DNA of 64,000 bases from Puccinia triticina (Eukaryota > Basidiomycota > Pucciniomycetes > Pucciniales > Pucciniaceae), in contig NC_070560.1 of assembly GCF_026914185.1 (NCBI RefSeq), positions 6,067,501 to 6,131,500 on the forward strand, written 5' to 3'. The notes beneath the pieces were generated by a model. That model was not told where the DNA came from, did not search any database, and saw only the letters and a list, made by a program, of their open reading frames with translations. A program made the position numbers and the translations under genes. Below are positions 54,058 to 64,000 of the stretch, piece by piece. Each line of letters begins with the position of its first letter. Position 1 is the first letter of the stretch.

Positions 54058-55988
54058 CTACCCCCAATATATTTCTGCTTTTTCAATGGCTGAAGCAGCA
54101 TTTTCTTTGTACTCTTCAGCAGTCAGGGTAGTGCCACTTTTGGAAGGTTCTGATTTGAACCAGAGTTCCATTAAGTGAAGAGCAGACTTGAAAGCTCCAA
54201 CTCTATTTGTTTCTCCTGGCATATTGATGCATTCTTGGAGAAAAATTTGAGCATCATTGAATTGATTGCTTTTTGGTCTTTGAGATGTACTGATTGAACC
54301 AAGAAGGGGTGGATGCTTGCCATTTTTCATGAAGATCAGGTTATAAAACCATTCTAAGATTCTCCTGTGAGTTCCTGCAGGGTATTTGAGAAGTTTCTCA
54401 TCCAGTCCATAGTGATAAACCAAGTTGTGACAAACATATAATATCTCTCCAATCTTTTGGATTTTGTTAATTACAGATTTGGAATTTCCACTTGCTCCTT
54501 TTTTTGACATTGACAAAAGCCTGATGTGTACTGTTCCATTAGGGATATAAATCTGATCAGAATTTATATCTGGGTGCAAAGAGTTGAATATCCTTCCCCC
54601 AAGTATTATCAATCCTTTAGTTCGATGGGGAAGCTTGTATAAATATTGAATATCCGCAATTTTTCTAGAAAACATTCCTTCAAATCTCCTCCACTCAAGG
54701 AAATCATAAACACTACTCTTTTTGAGTGCTATTGCTGCTTTTCGGATTAAATCATTCATTATATCACCAAAATATTTATCCTCTGATCCTGGCTGAGGTA
54801 CAGGACTAATCTTCATATATTTCTTCCTTTGGTGCTGCATTTTTGATTTCAAATTCCCAGGAACTTTTCCCAGAGAGTGATTTGTAATTTTCATGGGAAG
54901 AAGTCCTGGTTGCTCTTTGTCTGATTGTAGTTGTTGATCCAAGCCCAGTTCCTGATTCAATCCTCCTTCAACAATATTGGACCCATATTCCCTTTCTGTG
55001 TCTCCATGAACAGATTCATTTTCCTCATATACACCATGAGTGCCTGGAAAGAAGAAGGGATGAAGCATTTTGCGGGACCTGGGTATATTTGAAAGCTAAA
55101 ACCAAGATATCTAAACTAACCTTTGTGTCCAGATGTACTTTTGTGAAAAGCTGAAACTCTAGAAATATAACTAGAGGATCTGCTTTCTGGGAACAATAAT
55201 TCATCATTTCCTTTCCCATAATATTTATCTGTCTTAGATTTCTGATGATTCTCTGGGTGATAGGGGAAACCAGTGAGATTAATATTTCACAGCAAAACTT
55301 TCAAAAACCATGCTAACCTTTTTCCTTGAATTCACTCTTGGTTAAAAATGGACTAGGGGATTGAAATTGACTATCAAAAGTGAGTTGGTGAGATGTTTCT
55401 GCTCCATTCTCCCAAATTGACTTGGTGTCCGGATTTGTCACATAATTTGCATCTAGAAAATTGCAGTCAAATTCAGTAGACTGTTTACACACATCAAGAG
55501 GAAAGATTTCCTAGCTAATTGAGAAGACCCTCAACCAACCCTTTCCCTTTAATTCTGAGTTTAATTTGGAACCAGAGTGTGGTGCCAATGAAATCTCTTC
55601 TGAATCAACCAAATATTGAGAAACAAAATCAGGAATATGCATTTCAAATTGACCTGAAAATTTTGGGCATGTCATATAAAAATCAATGCATGTTATTGTT
55701 ATGAAATGGATTGCACAATTGTATCTCACAATTTGAATTACATCCATCTTCACGTGCATACTCTCCCAAGCAATGATGAGGGTATTCAAATGTCTTGGGG
55801 CGTTTTGAAGGTCTCCAGTTCTCCTCAGGAAGGTCAAGAAGGTCTTCAAATACTTCTGAATCAGCTGCGGGATTTGTGGAACAAGCAGTCTCTAAAACTG
55901 CAACAACAGGAGTGGTTGTAAAGTGAAATTTGAGGTGATAAAGAGTGATTATTTTGAAAATGGCTGATCCACAACAATTCATATTCAT
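54058..55988 (-). CDS. Hypothetical multi-exon protein, paralogue of 1-759
   Basis: The last exon (55043-54058) is open for about 328 codons and ends KAEIYWG. Upstream, an exon ending at 55121 (YISRVSAFHKSTSGHK) splices in phase to GTHGVYEENE. Further exon-like readings on the same strand are SHQLTFDSQFQSPSPFLTKS (about 55320-55440), FEMHIPDFVSQYLVDSEEIS (about 55510-55680) and DLLDLPEENWRPSKRPKTFE (about 55760-55850). The start at 55988 is tentative. The C-terminal 250 residues match the gene at 1-759 in order and spacing, with FLEWRRFE, ILEWFYNLIFM, HPPLLGS and LTAEEYKE. No known domain and no signal peptide on the tentative start. The two copies lie about 54 kb apart in opposite orientation. 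Function unknown; a rust-specific expanded family is likely. Confidence 0.6.
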
Positions 55989-56356
55989 GATTCAAATGAA
56001 GATATTTCAGCTTGGGTTTGTTCAAAACTAGGGATCAGTGAAAAGAGCTAAGAGATTTTATATTCAACCATTGCATCAAAAACCACTTTGCCCATGGCAC
56101 TTTTCACTAATCTACTCCTCTTGCTTGTACCACTCCCAGAAAGGCATTCAGTAACCTATCTTGGATGTGTGTGAGACTATGTAAATGATATATGTATTAT
56201 GAATACATACCACCAAATTCACATTGGTGCATCACAAGCACTGACAGATTGTGAGTCATGCCCGTGACATATTGTGTCACCTGTTTTAGTGAAGAGGTAA
56301 AAAAAATAAATAGAAAATTCATAATCCAAATCAGCACACATTTTCCAATGGTCTTA
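55989..56356. other. No gene seen
   Basis: Upstream flank of the hypothetical gene; AT-rich, no recognisable structure. Confidence 0.4.
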
Positions 56357-56697
56357 TGGTGTTCAAAGTTGGTTTGCATAATTTTATGCATGCATAAATC
56401 ATAAAATCATGAAAATGTTTTGGTGAGGAAATTTTGTATTAGATAATCAGACAGTCATATCCCCTGCAAAAATGATTTTATGATTTTATGATTTAGGCCC
56501 CGTTTGGCTGCCGCGTTATACGTCATAAATGGTTGAATTTATCACGCCGCAAACCAAAGTTTGCCCCCTGTTGCCACCAAAAATTTGAACCCCCCGGGGG
56601 TTGTGTGTCACAAATTTGACCATTTATGACGTATAACACGGCAGCCAAATGGGGCCTTATGCATGTATAAAATTATCCAAACCAACTTTGAACACCA
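56357..56697. mobile_element. GGTGTTCAAAGTT MITE, copy 2, itself interrupted
   Basis: Ends TGGTGTTCAAAGTTGG and its complement. A Tourist-like MITE at 56496-56656 is inserted in it; without that it is about 177 bp, close to copy 3. Confidence 0.88.
56496..56656. mobile_element. Tourist/Harbinger-like MITE nested in copy 2
   Basis: 161 bp, ends GGCCCCGTTTGGCTGCCG and complement, TTA target duplication (56493-56495, 56657-56659). Confidence 0.92.
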
Positions 56698-56874
56698 AAT
56701 CTATCATGATCAGAGTTTCAGAGCTCCAAATTTACCATAATATGTATTTCAGATGACATGAATGCAGATAGTGGACTGTTGGCTACTGTTGGTGCTGAAG
56801 TTTTGTCACCTTTTTCTATGTGGGACCTGACATGGTTGGTTTGAACTATGGGAACCAGATTTTGTGAAAAATTA

Positions 56875-57035
56875 TGGTGTTCAAAGTTGGTTTGCATAAA
56901 TCATAAAATCATAAAAATATTCTGGTAAGGAAATTTTGTATTACATAATCAGACAGTCATATCCCCTCCAAAAATGATTTTATGATTTTATGATTTATGC
57001 ATGCATAAAATTATGCAAACCAACTTTGAACACCA
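56875..57035. mobile_element. GGTGTTCAAAGTT MITE, copy 3
   Basis: 161 bp, TGGTGTTCAAAGTTGG to CCAACTTTGAACACCA, TA on both sides. It abuts the next MITE. Confidence 0.88.
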
Positions 57036-57038
57036 TAA

Positions 57039-57381
57039 GAGCATCTGCATTGGTTGCAGATTAAGGGAGGATTAGCATAACTAATCCTCCTCAGCAACTG
57101 CATTGGGTCCAATTTAATTGGACTAAACTCCTCCCAGGAGTACGATTTGGAGTAAGCGGGAGTAAATTTACTCCATGCTAATCCTGGGAGTAACGCTGCA
57201 TGCAGACACTCCCACCCAAAAGTATGCACCAAACACAGCTTACATAAGCTGTAGGTGCATACAACATACTTACTCATCAATTAAGCCCGCACCAGTGCAG
57301 TTGACCACCCAGATTAGCGCTAATCCCAGAGTAAGCTAATCCGCTACTCCTTGAGTTACACCTGCACCAATGCAGATGCTC
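57039..57381. mobile_element. GAGCATCTGC MITE (Tourist/Harbinger-like)
   Basis: 343 bp, ends GAGCATCTGCATTGGTTGCAG and near-complement, TAA target duplication (57036-57038, 57382-57384). Confidence 0.9.
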
Positions 57382-57523
57382 TAAATGTGTACTTCACAGG
57401 GAAAACAAAACCTGATATATGCTTGCTGTAGAAATGCACGATCTGATGATGTCTACACAAGAATCATCATCCTACAAAGCTCAATCTCTCAACTGAGATC
57501 CAAAAAAAAAAAGGAACAAATTA

Positions 57524-57694
57524 CACTGCAAGAAAAACTCTAGAAACTGCCAGCAGTTGACATGCAGCATACTCTTGTGTAACTGTCATTGCAACTCCAC
57601 ATAAACTTTGAGAAAGGCTTGAGTCCTCAAGCTTCCTTTGAGCTTCTTCATCTCAACTGCAGTGCTAGCAGTTTGTAGAGTTTTTCTTGTAGTG
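57524..57694. mobile_element. CACTA-type MITE just past the LAS21 stop
   Basis: 171 bp; termini CACTGCAAGAAAAACTC and the complement of CACTACAAGAAAAACTC, the same family as 9014-9926. Flanking TTA and TGC do not match. It starts 9 bp beyond the LAS21 stop codon. Confidence 0.85.
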
Positions 57695-57703
57695 TGCAAA
57701 TGT

Positions 57704-60700
57704 TCAGAGGAGGGAAGAGAGGATTTCAAAGAGAGATAGGAGAGTATGGAAACCAAAGAGCCAGACGAAAGCATAGAGGACGGCGGGAGAGAAGACGGAG
57801 AAGACGAAGAGATGGTCTGAGAAGTGGGTACTGAGAACCGAGATGAGTAAGAAGAGCAGGCTGAAGTAAGCCGAGCGAATGAGAATCTCCTCCCTGCCTT
57901 TCTCCCTTCTCCTTGAACTCGATCGGCCCATTATTCCTCCCATCCCAACAATCACAGGTCCAGAAAAGTTCGACAGGAACGTCAGGAGTGTCACTATCGG
58001 TAACGAGAAGGCTCTCAATCCATTGTACGCATTAGACAGATCAACCCTACAAAGATTCAGCCGCGCACCACCAAAATAATCAGTCAATCGATCCACGCTA
58101 GCAAGATGCATGAAGATCAAAGAACTGACGTCGCTAACGAATTCGAGCCTCCCAAGGCGAAGAATGTAGATTTGAACAAGACCAATCGAAGCCAAGTCGA
58201 GATAATCGGCCCATCCTCCTGCACCCCCTCTTGCCGATTACAGTAACCAGTCAACAGCCAATCACCGGCGACCAAGGAAAGCCAGAGCACCGGATAATTT
58301 TCCATCTTGGTCAGCGATCGTAACAGGATCAGCATTCCGATCCGCATCGCTCCACGAAGACTTTCCTGGGTCCTGCGCCCTAGCAAAATGAGGCCTAAGC
58401 CACAGAACAGCAATCCATACAGCAGTCGAGGCCGCGTTTCCCTGTCCTGAAAGCCTCCAAAGTCTCCGCTCAGGTAGAGAAAAGGTCGGTCCATCGTCGT
58501 CAGACTTAGAATACCAGCGCCGATGATCAGTAGCTTTCCCATCTGACTAGAACGTCCACCATCTGGGTCACTCCGGACTTGACTTGAAAATAAGTAATAG
58601 ATCCCTAGAGGGTCGATCAGATGACAAAACCACGGCTTTCCATGTAAATAGTTTGAAATGCTATTATCTAGGCCGGCTTTCTGTCCTATCAAAATCGACA
58701 TTACAGGCAGGCTGGAAAATGAGCATGACTGGTAAAAGAAGGAAGTATAAACTCAAGTGACACAGACCATTGTGAGACCAGCCCCGCAAGACTCGGATAA
58801 GGGCAACACCAAGCAGGTATTGATACTTCCTGGGGCGGGGGGAGAAGAAGGCGAGAATGGAGAGCGAGGAGGCACCTAAAAAGAACCAAGCTTCATGTTC
58901 CTCTTCGATAAAGCTCGTCGATCCAAAGCTCGCAATTTGGCCAGCTGCTAGGACGATGACGAAGACCTCCTGATTACTCAACCGTCTCCCGCGTTTGCAG
59001 AAAGATTTGTAGACAAAGCCTCCGGCCGCAATCGATAAAAACACAAGCCCTAAAATCATCGTCGGTAGATGGTACCCCGAGAAGCGGGTCAAAAGATACC
59101 GCTGAGACCTCCCGAGAACCTAGTCAAATTCAAATTCAAATTCAAAAAAAAAAAAAAAAAACACTCTGATCAGCCTCTCCAATCACAAAAAATAAATGAT
59201 CGGTCAGATCCGAAAAATCACACCCACCGTTCTGATCCGATCAACATCCAACTGACTGATGAGAGCTTCCAAGTTGTCGTTTTCGTTCCCATTATCGTCA
59301 AGTTGCAAGAACGTTTTAACTTGGGAGAACCCTCCCAAAATTTGCTGGATTAGAGTGGTCAATTGAACTGCATGATTTCGAAGCGCCGCCTCGATTTGCA
59401 TATTGTGAAGCGACTGTTGATCGCCAAGAGATGCTTGCAAGGCTGATTGAATAGCAACTCCGATACTAGCGGGAGGTATCCCAGTGCCGAAAAGCATGGC
59501 AATTGTGGGTACAATGTCCACCTGCTGTACCTGCTCCGGCTCGATCTCTTGATCACTAGCTAAACCAACCCGGTGGAAGGAAGGGGAAGCCAGCAAAAGT
59601 GCCTGTTGGAATATCCATGTCAATCAGAGGCACTGGAAAGATAGGGTAAGCCCACACTGACTGTCGATAGTTCCTCTTTAGACGATCCGCCGTGATTTCC
59701 AGTATCAGTCATCCCGTGATCACCGGCGACAAGAAGGAGGGTACTCTGGTTCGATCTGAGGTCATGTTTCGAAATACTATCGAAGATCCGGGCCACTGCA
59801 AGGTCTAACTGTTCCTGTTTGGGCCCCATCAAGATACTGTGAATGGCAGAGGTTGTGTTGAAAATGGCTGGAAAGCGTTGAGTGACATGTGTGAGGCTTG
59901 GTGAGATACAGTGTTGCTGCGACTAACGAGTTGGAGCCTCCCAAATGTCCGATATGGTCCAAGCCGAGATAATGAAGGATGATGATATCCCAGTCCTGAT
60001 TTTGCTTTTCTACGAAGATCTGATCGAAATGTCTGGTGACGTTGTAGTCGACAATCTCAGTGTCCTAGTTTCTTTGGTAAGGAAACCATCAGTCAAGATA
60101 TGTCAGATTCAACTTCTCTCTACTGAACAGCAATGATCAAGAACCGCGGTTTAGGAAAGTGTTGAAAGAAAGGCAAGAGAGGAGAAAGACTGACGGTGAC
60201 ATAAAAGCTTGATACGCCGTCAACCTCTGTAAACCATGAAGAGGGGAAGAGACGTAGCCAGGTATCGTCGCCGTAGAATCGAGCCTTCCTTTGCAAAGCC
60301 AGCGGGCTTGTTGGCGATGGCTCTTGAGAAGCAAACAGGAGCTGGCGTAGCCACGAGTCACTACGTTCCAGGATAGTATCCTGATCGGTTGAGTCAGCGA
60401 TGTTTAAGACCGCATCCAGGAATTGAGGATTCGTGCCTAGAGAGGTCAATTAAATCTCAGTTTATAAGATTAGTTATTTTCCAATGTGTTCAATAAATAG
60501 AAACAAACCTGTGGTCATTGCTTTAAGTCGTGGTAGAGTTACAGTAGGCGCTTGAGCGATGGCAGTGTATGGGAGTGCTTTTCCATCTCGAACGAGTCTG
60601 ATAGTCCATCCACCAAACCACATATTTATCAGTTCATATTCGAGCACGCCAAGCCCAACCCAGCGACTGACGATTGCGTGAAATTCATCCTGGAGTCTGC

Positions 60701-61000
60701 ACCAAACATGAAATCACTGTAAAAACAAGGTACGACCCGGGTGAGTGAGTATACTGGAGAGCACGAGAGCAGGATAAGTATCTGGACATACCTTCGTAGG
60801 GCATCGATCAGGACAAAGACCAGTCTGTCGAACGGTGGCTTTCCCATCGAGGGTGGCGACGATCCATAGCCACTTGGAGGCTTGTGGGCAGGGAAGAAGC
60901 CTCTGGCAAACAGTCCGGCTCCGAGCAGCTGGCTGACGAGGATGAGGATGATCTTGAGCCTGTCTGTGGTCCGATGGTTGTTTTTCGGGGGAAGTGCCAT
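57704..61000 (-). CDS. LAS21: GPI ethanolamine phosphate transferase 2
   Basis: Ten exons join in frame (61000-60792, 60716-60672, 60597-60509, 60436-60195, 60064-59928, 59836-59662, 59602-59228, 59101-58768, 58685-58130, 58046-57704) to 834 residues, the size of yeast Las21. An N-terminal membrane segment (ILILVSQLLGAGLF) precedes an alkaline-phosphatase-fold lumenal domain: LIDALRSDFMF, PTVTLPRLKAMTTG, YLGLDHIGHLGG and metal-site GDHGMTDTGNHGGSS (about 279-292). The GNHGGSS form is typical of Las21/PIG-G rather than Gpi13 or Mcd4. The C-terminal half is a multi-spanning membrane domain with FIEEEHEAWFF, RGWSHNGQKAG and VDLSNAYNG. It adds ethanolamine phosphate to the second mannose of GPI anchors in the ER. 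An earlier GTG at 61024 is in frame but unlikely as start. Confidence 0.95.
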
Positions 61001-61166
61001 CGCGGCGAAAGGTTGTCCTTGCACCCACGTCTCTGGCCATCAACGTCGATGTCATACCACTCGGTGCCCAGCTCTGGGGGCTTAGCGGTAGCCTAGCCCC
61101 CTTTCCATCTGGGGGCATTTCCAACGGCTTGCCAGCCCTGGCTTCCTGAGGGGAAACGTTAGAAAA
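61001..61166. promoter_or_regulatory. Divergent promoter, LAS21 / homocysteine methyltransferase
   Basis: 166 bp separate two start codons pointing away from each other, so both genes must share or overlap their core promoters. No TATA box seen on either strand. Confidence 0.6.
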
Positions 61167-62387
61167 ATGGAGAAACTGTTTCCCAAGCAGGACCATCCGA
61201 GCATTCTACTCATGGATGGGGGCTCAGGCACGACGCTGGAGGACGAGCTCGGATGCCAGCTGAAGAGCGAGGTATGGTCATCTGAGCTGCTGCTCAACCG
61301 ACCCGAGACACTCGCAAGGCTCCATCGAGCCTGGGAACACGCCGGCGCCCAAATCATCTCGACTGCCAGGTCAGCATGTCCACTCCCACTCCATCAACCA
61401 TCGCTCCTCCCGCCACAGAGAATTTTGTCGCTTGCTGATCCTTGCTGTCTTTTCAATCCTGGCTGGACTCAATCGCGCTTTCGCCTTGACAAATGGATCT
61501 GCCGGCGAAGCAGCTACCAAGCAACGCTCGAAGGCTTCAGATCCCTGCTATCTCGATCTAAGGGCCAAACAGAGCACAAGAATGGAAACGACGACAGTCT
61601 GCAGCTACTCCGTAGCTCCGTCGCCCTGGCACGCGGTGTGTTGGCCGGCAGCAGTACGCGAGTGGCGCTTTCGCTGGGTCCATATGGTGCAACCTTAATC
61701 CCTGGACGGGAGTACAGCGGCTGCTACCCCCCGCCATATGATAGCGAAGAGAGCCTGGTGAGCTTCCATCTTGATCGCTTGTTGGATTACGCCAAACACC
61801 GCCCGACGTGGGATCAGCTGGACATCGTCCTTTTCGAAACGGTGCCGAACCTCACCGAGGCGCGTGCCATCCGACGCGCCTGGAAGAAACTGGAACAGAT
61901 CCTCATCGAACCACGACGATCGACCGGAGGGGCCCCCGAGCTATTCTCTAAACCCTGGGTGATTAGCTTTGTTTTCCCAACACCTGACGGCCAGTTCCCG
62001 ACTGGCGAAAGTGCATCCGAGGTCTTGAAAGCCGCCTTGGATGTTGATGTCGAGCTAGCAGAACCCTCAGGGGTCGGGATCAACTGCACCAAGCTTGATA
62101 ACCTCCAACCCATTCTCCAAGCCTGGACCACACCGGATACTCTGCCCATCAACCACTCCAAAACTTGGCTCTGGCTCTATCCCGACGGCGGACCCACCTA
62201 CGACTCTGTCAACCGGTCTTGGACTGGCTCTCCAATCACTCACCAAGAATGGGCAAATCAACTCTTCACTGTTGCTTCCAACTCTTCAGCCTCTTGGGCT
62301 GGTGTCGTCATTGGCGGTTGCTGCAAAGCAGGAACGATGCACATTCGTGCCCTCCATCACCTTCTCTCTTCAACAACCGGGAAATGA
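61167..62387 (+). CDS. Homocysteine S-methyltransferase (Mht1/Sam4 type)
   Basis: Two exons (61167-61369, 61514-62387) give 358 residues; the 144-bp intron is a multiple of three and open, but splicing it restores ISTASYQATLEGF, which matches the family's usual TNTYQAS(F/L)EGF segment. Other motifs: LLMDGGSGTTLEDELG at the N-terminus, SLGPYGATL, YDSEESLVSFHLDR, FETVPNLTEARAI and WVISFVFP. Zinc-thiolate ligands are Cys259 in GVGINC and Cys337-Cys338 in GGCC. It transfers a methyl group from S-methylmethionine or S-adenosylmethionine to homocysteine, giving methionine; which donor is used cannot be read from sequence. Cytosolic, no targeting signal. The start AAAAATGG is a good context. Confidence 0.93.
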   Translation: MEKLFPKQDHPSILLMDGGSGTTLEDELGCQLKSEVWSSELLLNRPETLARLHRAWEHAGAQIISTARSACPLPLHQPSLLPPQRILSLADPCCLFNPGWTQSRFRLDKWICRRSSYQATLEGFRSLLSRSKGQTEHKNGNDDSLQLLRSSVALARGVLAGSSTRVALSLGPYGATLIPGREYSGCYPPPYDSEESLVSFHLDRLLDYAKHRPTWDQLDIVLFETVPNLTEARAIRRAWKKLEQILIEPRRSTGGAPELFSKPWVISFVFPTPDGQFPTGESASEVLKAALDVDVELAEPSGVGINCTKLDNLQPILQAWTTPDTLPINHSKTWLWLYPDGGPTYDSVNRSWTGSPITHQEWANQLFTVASNSSASWAGVVIGGCCKAGTMHIRALHHLLSSTTGK

Positions 62388-62855
62388 AGAGATCATCTCG
62401 ATAATGGTTTGCTGCAACCTTGTTTGCCGATTTTCTTGCCCTCGTTTTTCCTTCGTTCTTTCTTGCAAGGACATCGTCGTTTAAACTATTCGCACAATAC
62501 TCGGAGCAGCAAAGCACCACGCTGCAAATCACTTTGCAGATATGTACTGTCACATGAGGACCTGACGGGATGCTGTTGTCGATATAGAACAAATAGTTGA
62601 ATGCTATTGCCGATATAGAACAACTAGTTCTTCGGGGCTGAACTCGCGAAGCGACCCTCCGTCAGGAGGGACTTAGACCCTAGCTCCTCAAACTCGTGTA
62701 GCAAGAATGGAATTTTGGGGTACTTGGTTTATTTTTTCTACAGCTCACCTATCTGAATCACACCCGCTCCCATGTGATTAGCTCAATGTCAGTAAAAGAT
62801 GCTGGAGAACAGAGTAGCAATTATTCTATCTCCAATGATCCCTTCCATGTTTTAG
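62388..62855. other. 3' flank of the methyltransferase gene
   Basis: No gene. Contains GCGAAGCGACCCTCC and GGAGGGACTT near 62647-62672, words shared with the dispersed repeats at 14451 and 28548. Confidence 0.45.
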
Positions 62856-62991
62856 TGGAGGACTTCCCGTCAATCTGCAGCCCCCTGCAGAACCAGATCT
62901 GCAGCCAGAAAAGCTTCATTTTTGCGGGGAAAGGCTGTCGGGGCTGCAGATCTGGTTCTGCAGGGTCTGTAGAACCCGACGAAGTCCTCCA
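62856..62991. mobile_element. Foldback MITE, TGGAGGACTTCC family, copy 3
   Basis: 136 bp between TGGAGGACTTCCCGTC and GACGAAGTCCTCCA; inner inverted repeats CTGCAGAACCAGATCTGCAG / CTGCAGATCTGGTTCTGCAG. Confidence 0.85.
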
Positions 62992-63531
62992 GTGTAGAAA
63001 GAACTGTGGAAACTGAGGTGCTGAGCAATGACCTTTCCTGTGTAAAATCCAAAGTTTGGGTGTTTTTGATGTTTTTTTTTTTTTTTTGGAGTGGAAGGAA
63101 TGAATTGAGATGCCTCGAATTCTCCAGGTTGGACAGGCACAAGCCATTCTTCAACCTCAGGAAATTCAATCAGACGAATGTTTTGGAAGGGTTATTGAAA
63201 ATTCCTCTCACCAAAATCTAGAATCTATGTAGCCCCCGCAGAAAGGAGCGATAGGGCGCAAGTCCCACCTGCGGAGGGCTTTTAGAGGACCCCCGCAGCG
63301 GTGAGGAGCTTGGTTAATTTCGCCGCTTACCAGGAGGTTAAAGGAAGCTGAAGATGATTTTGTTGTGGTCCCTTGGACTCCAGAGTAACTGCCGGCAATG
63401 AATTGGTGAGTGGAAAGCCGTGAGACGCGGATTGCGGTGGAGCCGAGGGGAGTCGGCGGAGCGGAAATTGTCCGGAACCAAACATCCGGCCAGCAAGACC
63501 TCTCACTCGAAGGCTATTCGGAACGCCAACC
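62992..63531. other. Upstream region of the NGL2-like gene
   Basis: No gene. T-run of 16 at about 63071-63086. GC-rich AGTCCCACCTGCGGAGGG word near 63270. Confidence 0.4.
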
Positions 63532-64000
63532 ATGGACAACGAAAGCCAAATCGCAGAGAAACGCAGGGTTAGAGCCGAGAAGAAAGCCGAAAAACAAGCA
63601 CAGGCAGCAAACGTGGAGTCGGACCCGACAATCCCGCTGAGAAAGCCGGGCAACGGTTCAGAAAAGACTCGGAAAGCTTACAAACCTAGAGAGTCAAAAT
63701 CTGTTGTTCACCGCGCTCCTCCCACTGGTCAACAAGTGACGGCTAGTATTCATCAAAATGGGAAATCTATCAAGATCATGACTTGGAATGTGGGCTTCTA
63801 GACTATTCCTGATTGTTCAATACGGTTACCGACTCGCGTCCATTGCATATTACATTTATTACTTTCGTGTCAAAAAATATATGAAGACTGACCCGCTGTT
63901 CCTTCTTTTTCTGCCTTCAAGATTTTGGCACAGTGCCTCGTTCGAAGGACTTTATTCCCCGGGAGTGATTGTCTAAAGTGGAAAGATAGAGGGCCGGCGA
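63532..64000 (+). CDS. NGL2/CCR4-type endonuclease-exonuclease family protein, 5' part
   Basis: Exon 1 (63532-63789, 86 codons) starts MDNESQIAEKRRVRAEKKAE, a basic, Lys/Glu-rich disordered N-terminus, and ends IKIMTWN. A 132-bp intron (63790-63921) joins in phase to ILAQCLVRRTLFPGSDCLKW, continuing to the window end. MTWNILAQ is the first catalytic strand of the endonuclease/exonuclease/phosphatase fold; the Asn is a metal-proximal catalytic residue. LVRR-LFPGSDCLKWKDR is the Ngl2-like form, as in yeast enzymes that trim 5.8S rRNA 3' ends. The rest of the domain is outside the window, so the choice among Ngl1/2/3 or Ccr4-like members rests on this short region. Confidence 0.8.

Noticed and set aside
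1..64000. CRISPR arrays, bacterial operons, rRNA genes
   Set aside because: None present; the tandem repeats have no spacer structure and the sequence is eukaryotic.

Overview
The window is eukaryotic and looks like a basidiomycete rust fungus (Pucciniales, probably Puccinia-like). The reasons are small GT-AG introns (57 to 157 bp), fungal housekeeping genes, a hAT transposase and a gag-like protein of the kind I associate with rust genomes, and very dense nested transposons. The species assignment is inference from protein style and was not tested by search.

Genes cluster at the two ends, with one in the middle. Left end: the 3' part of a hypothetical gene (1-759), an Atg43/DUF1770-like gene (1888-2657, minus) and a two-RRM U1A/U2B''-type spliceosomal gene (3021-4512, seven exons). 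Middle: a secreted Cu-only superoxide dismutase-like gene (33320-34103). Right: an F-box gene (50363-53191, minus), a paralogue of the left-end hypothetical gene (54058-55988, minus), LAS21/GPI7 GPI-ethanolamine phosphate transferase (57704-61000, minus, ten exons), a divergent homocysteine S-methyltransferase (61167-62387) and the start of an NGL2-type nuclease gene (63532 to the window end).

Most of the rest is layered mobile DNA. A Ty1/copia element (6697-13374, 5-bp target duplication CAGGC) sits in what looks like the left part of a hAT element and carries a 913-bp CACTA-type insertion in its integrase. A gag-only LTR element with near-identical 937-bp LTRs (17192-24500) sits inside the 5' LTR of an older element whose internal region starts with a tRNA-Tyr-like sequence and a broken gag (15603-16407). 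A pogo transposase gene (35184-37216) is split by a 739-bp insertion. A hAT element (43263-48959, 8-bp target duplication) holds a solo LTR, a small MITE and a CACTA element with a palindromic minisatellite. MITEs cluster at 56.3-57.7 kb, one of them 9 bp beyond the LAS21 stop codon.

Several independent elements are broken by TGA or TAG codons where CGA or CAG would fit, so C-to-T decay is a theme. I found no convincing new multi-gene system. The most distinctive signals are the nested-insertion record, the tRNA-Tyr-like sequence with an encoded CCA end, the repeated ACG-type target sites of the LTR elements, and the two copies of an unrecognised gene family.
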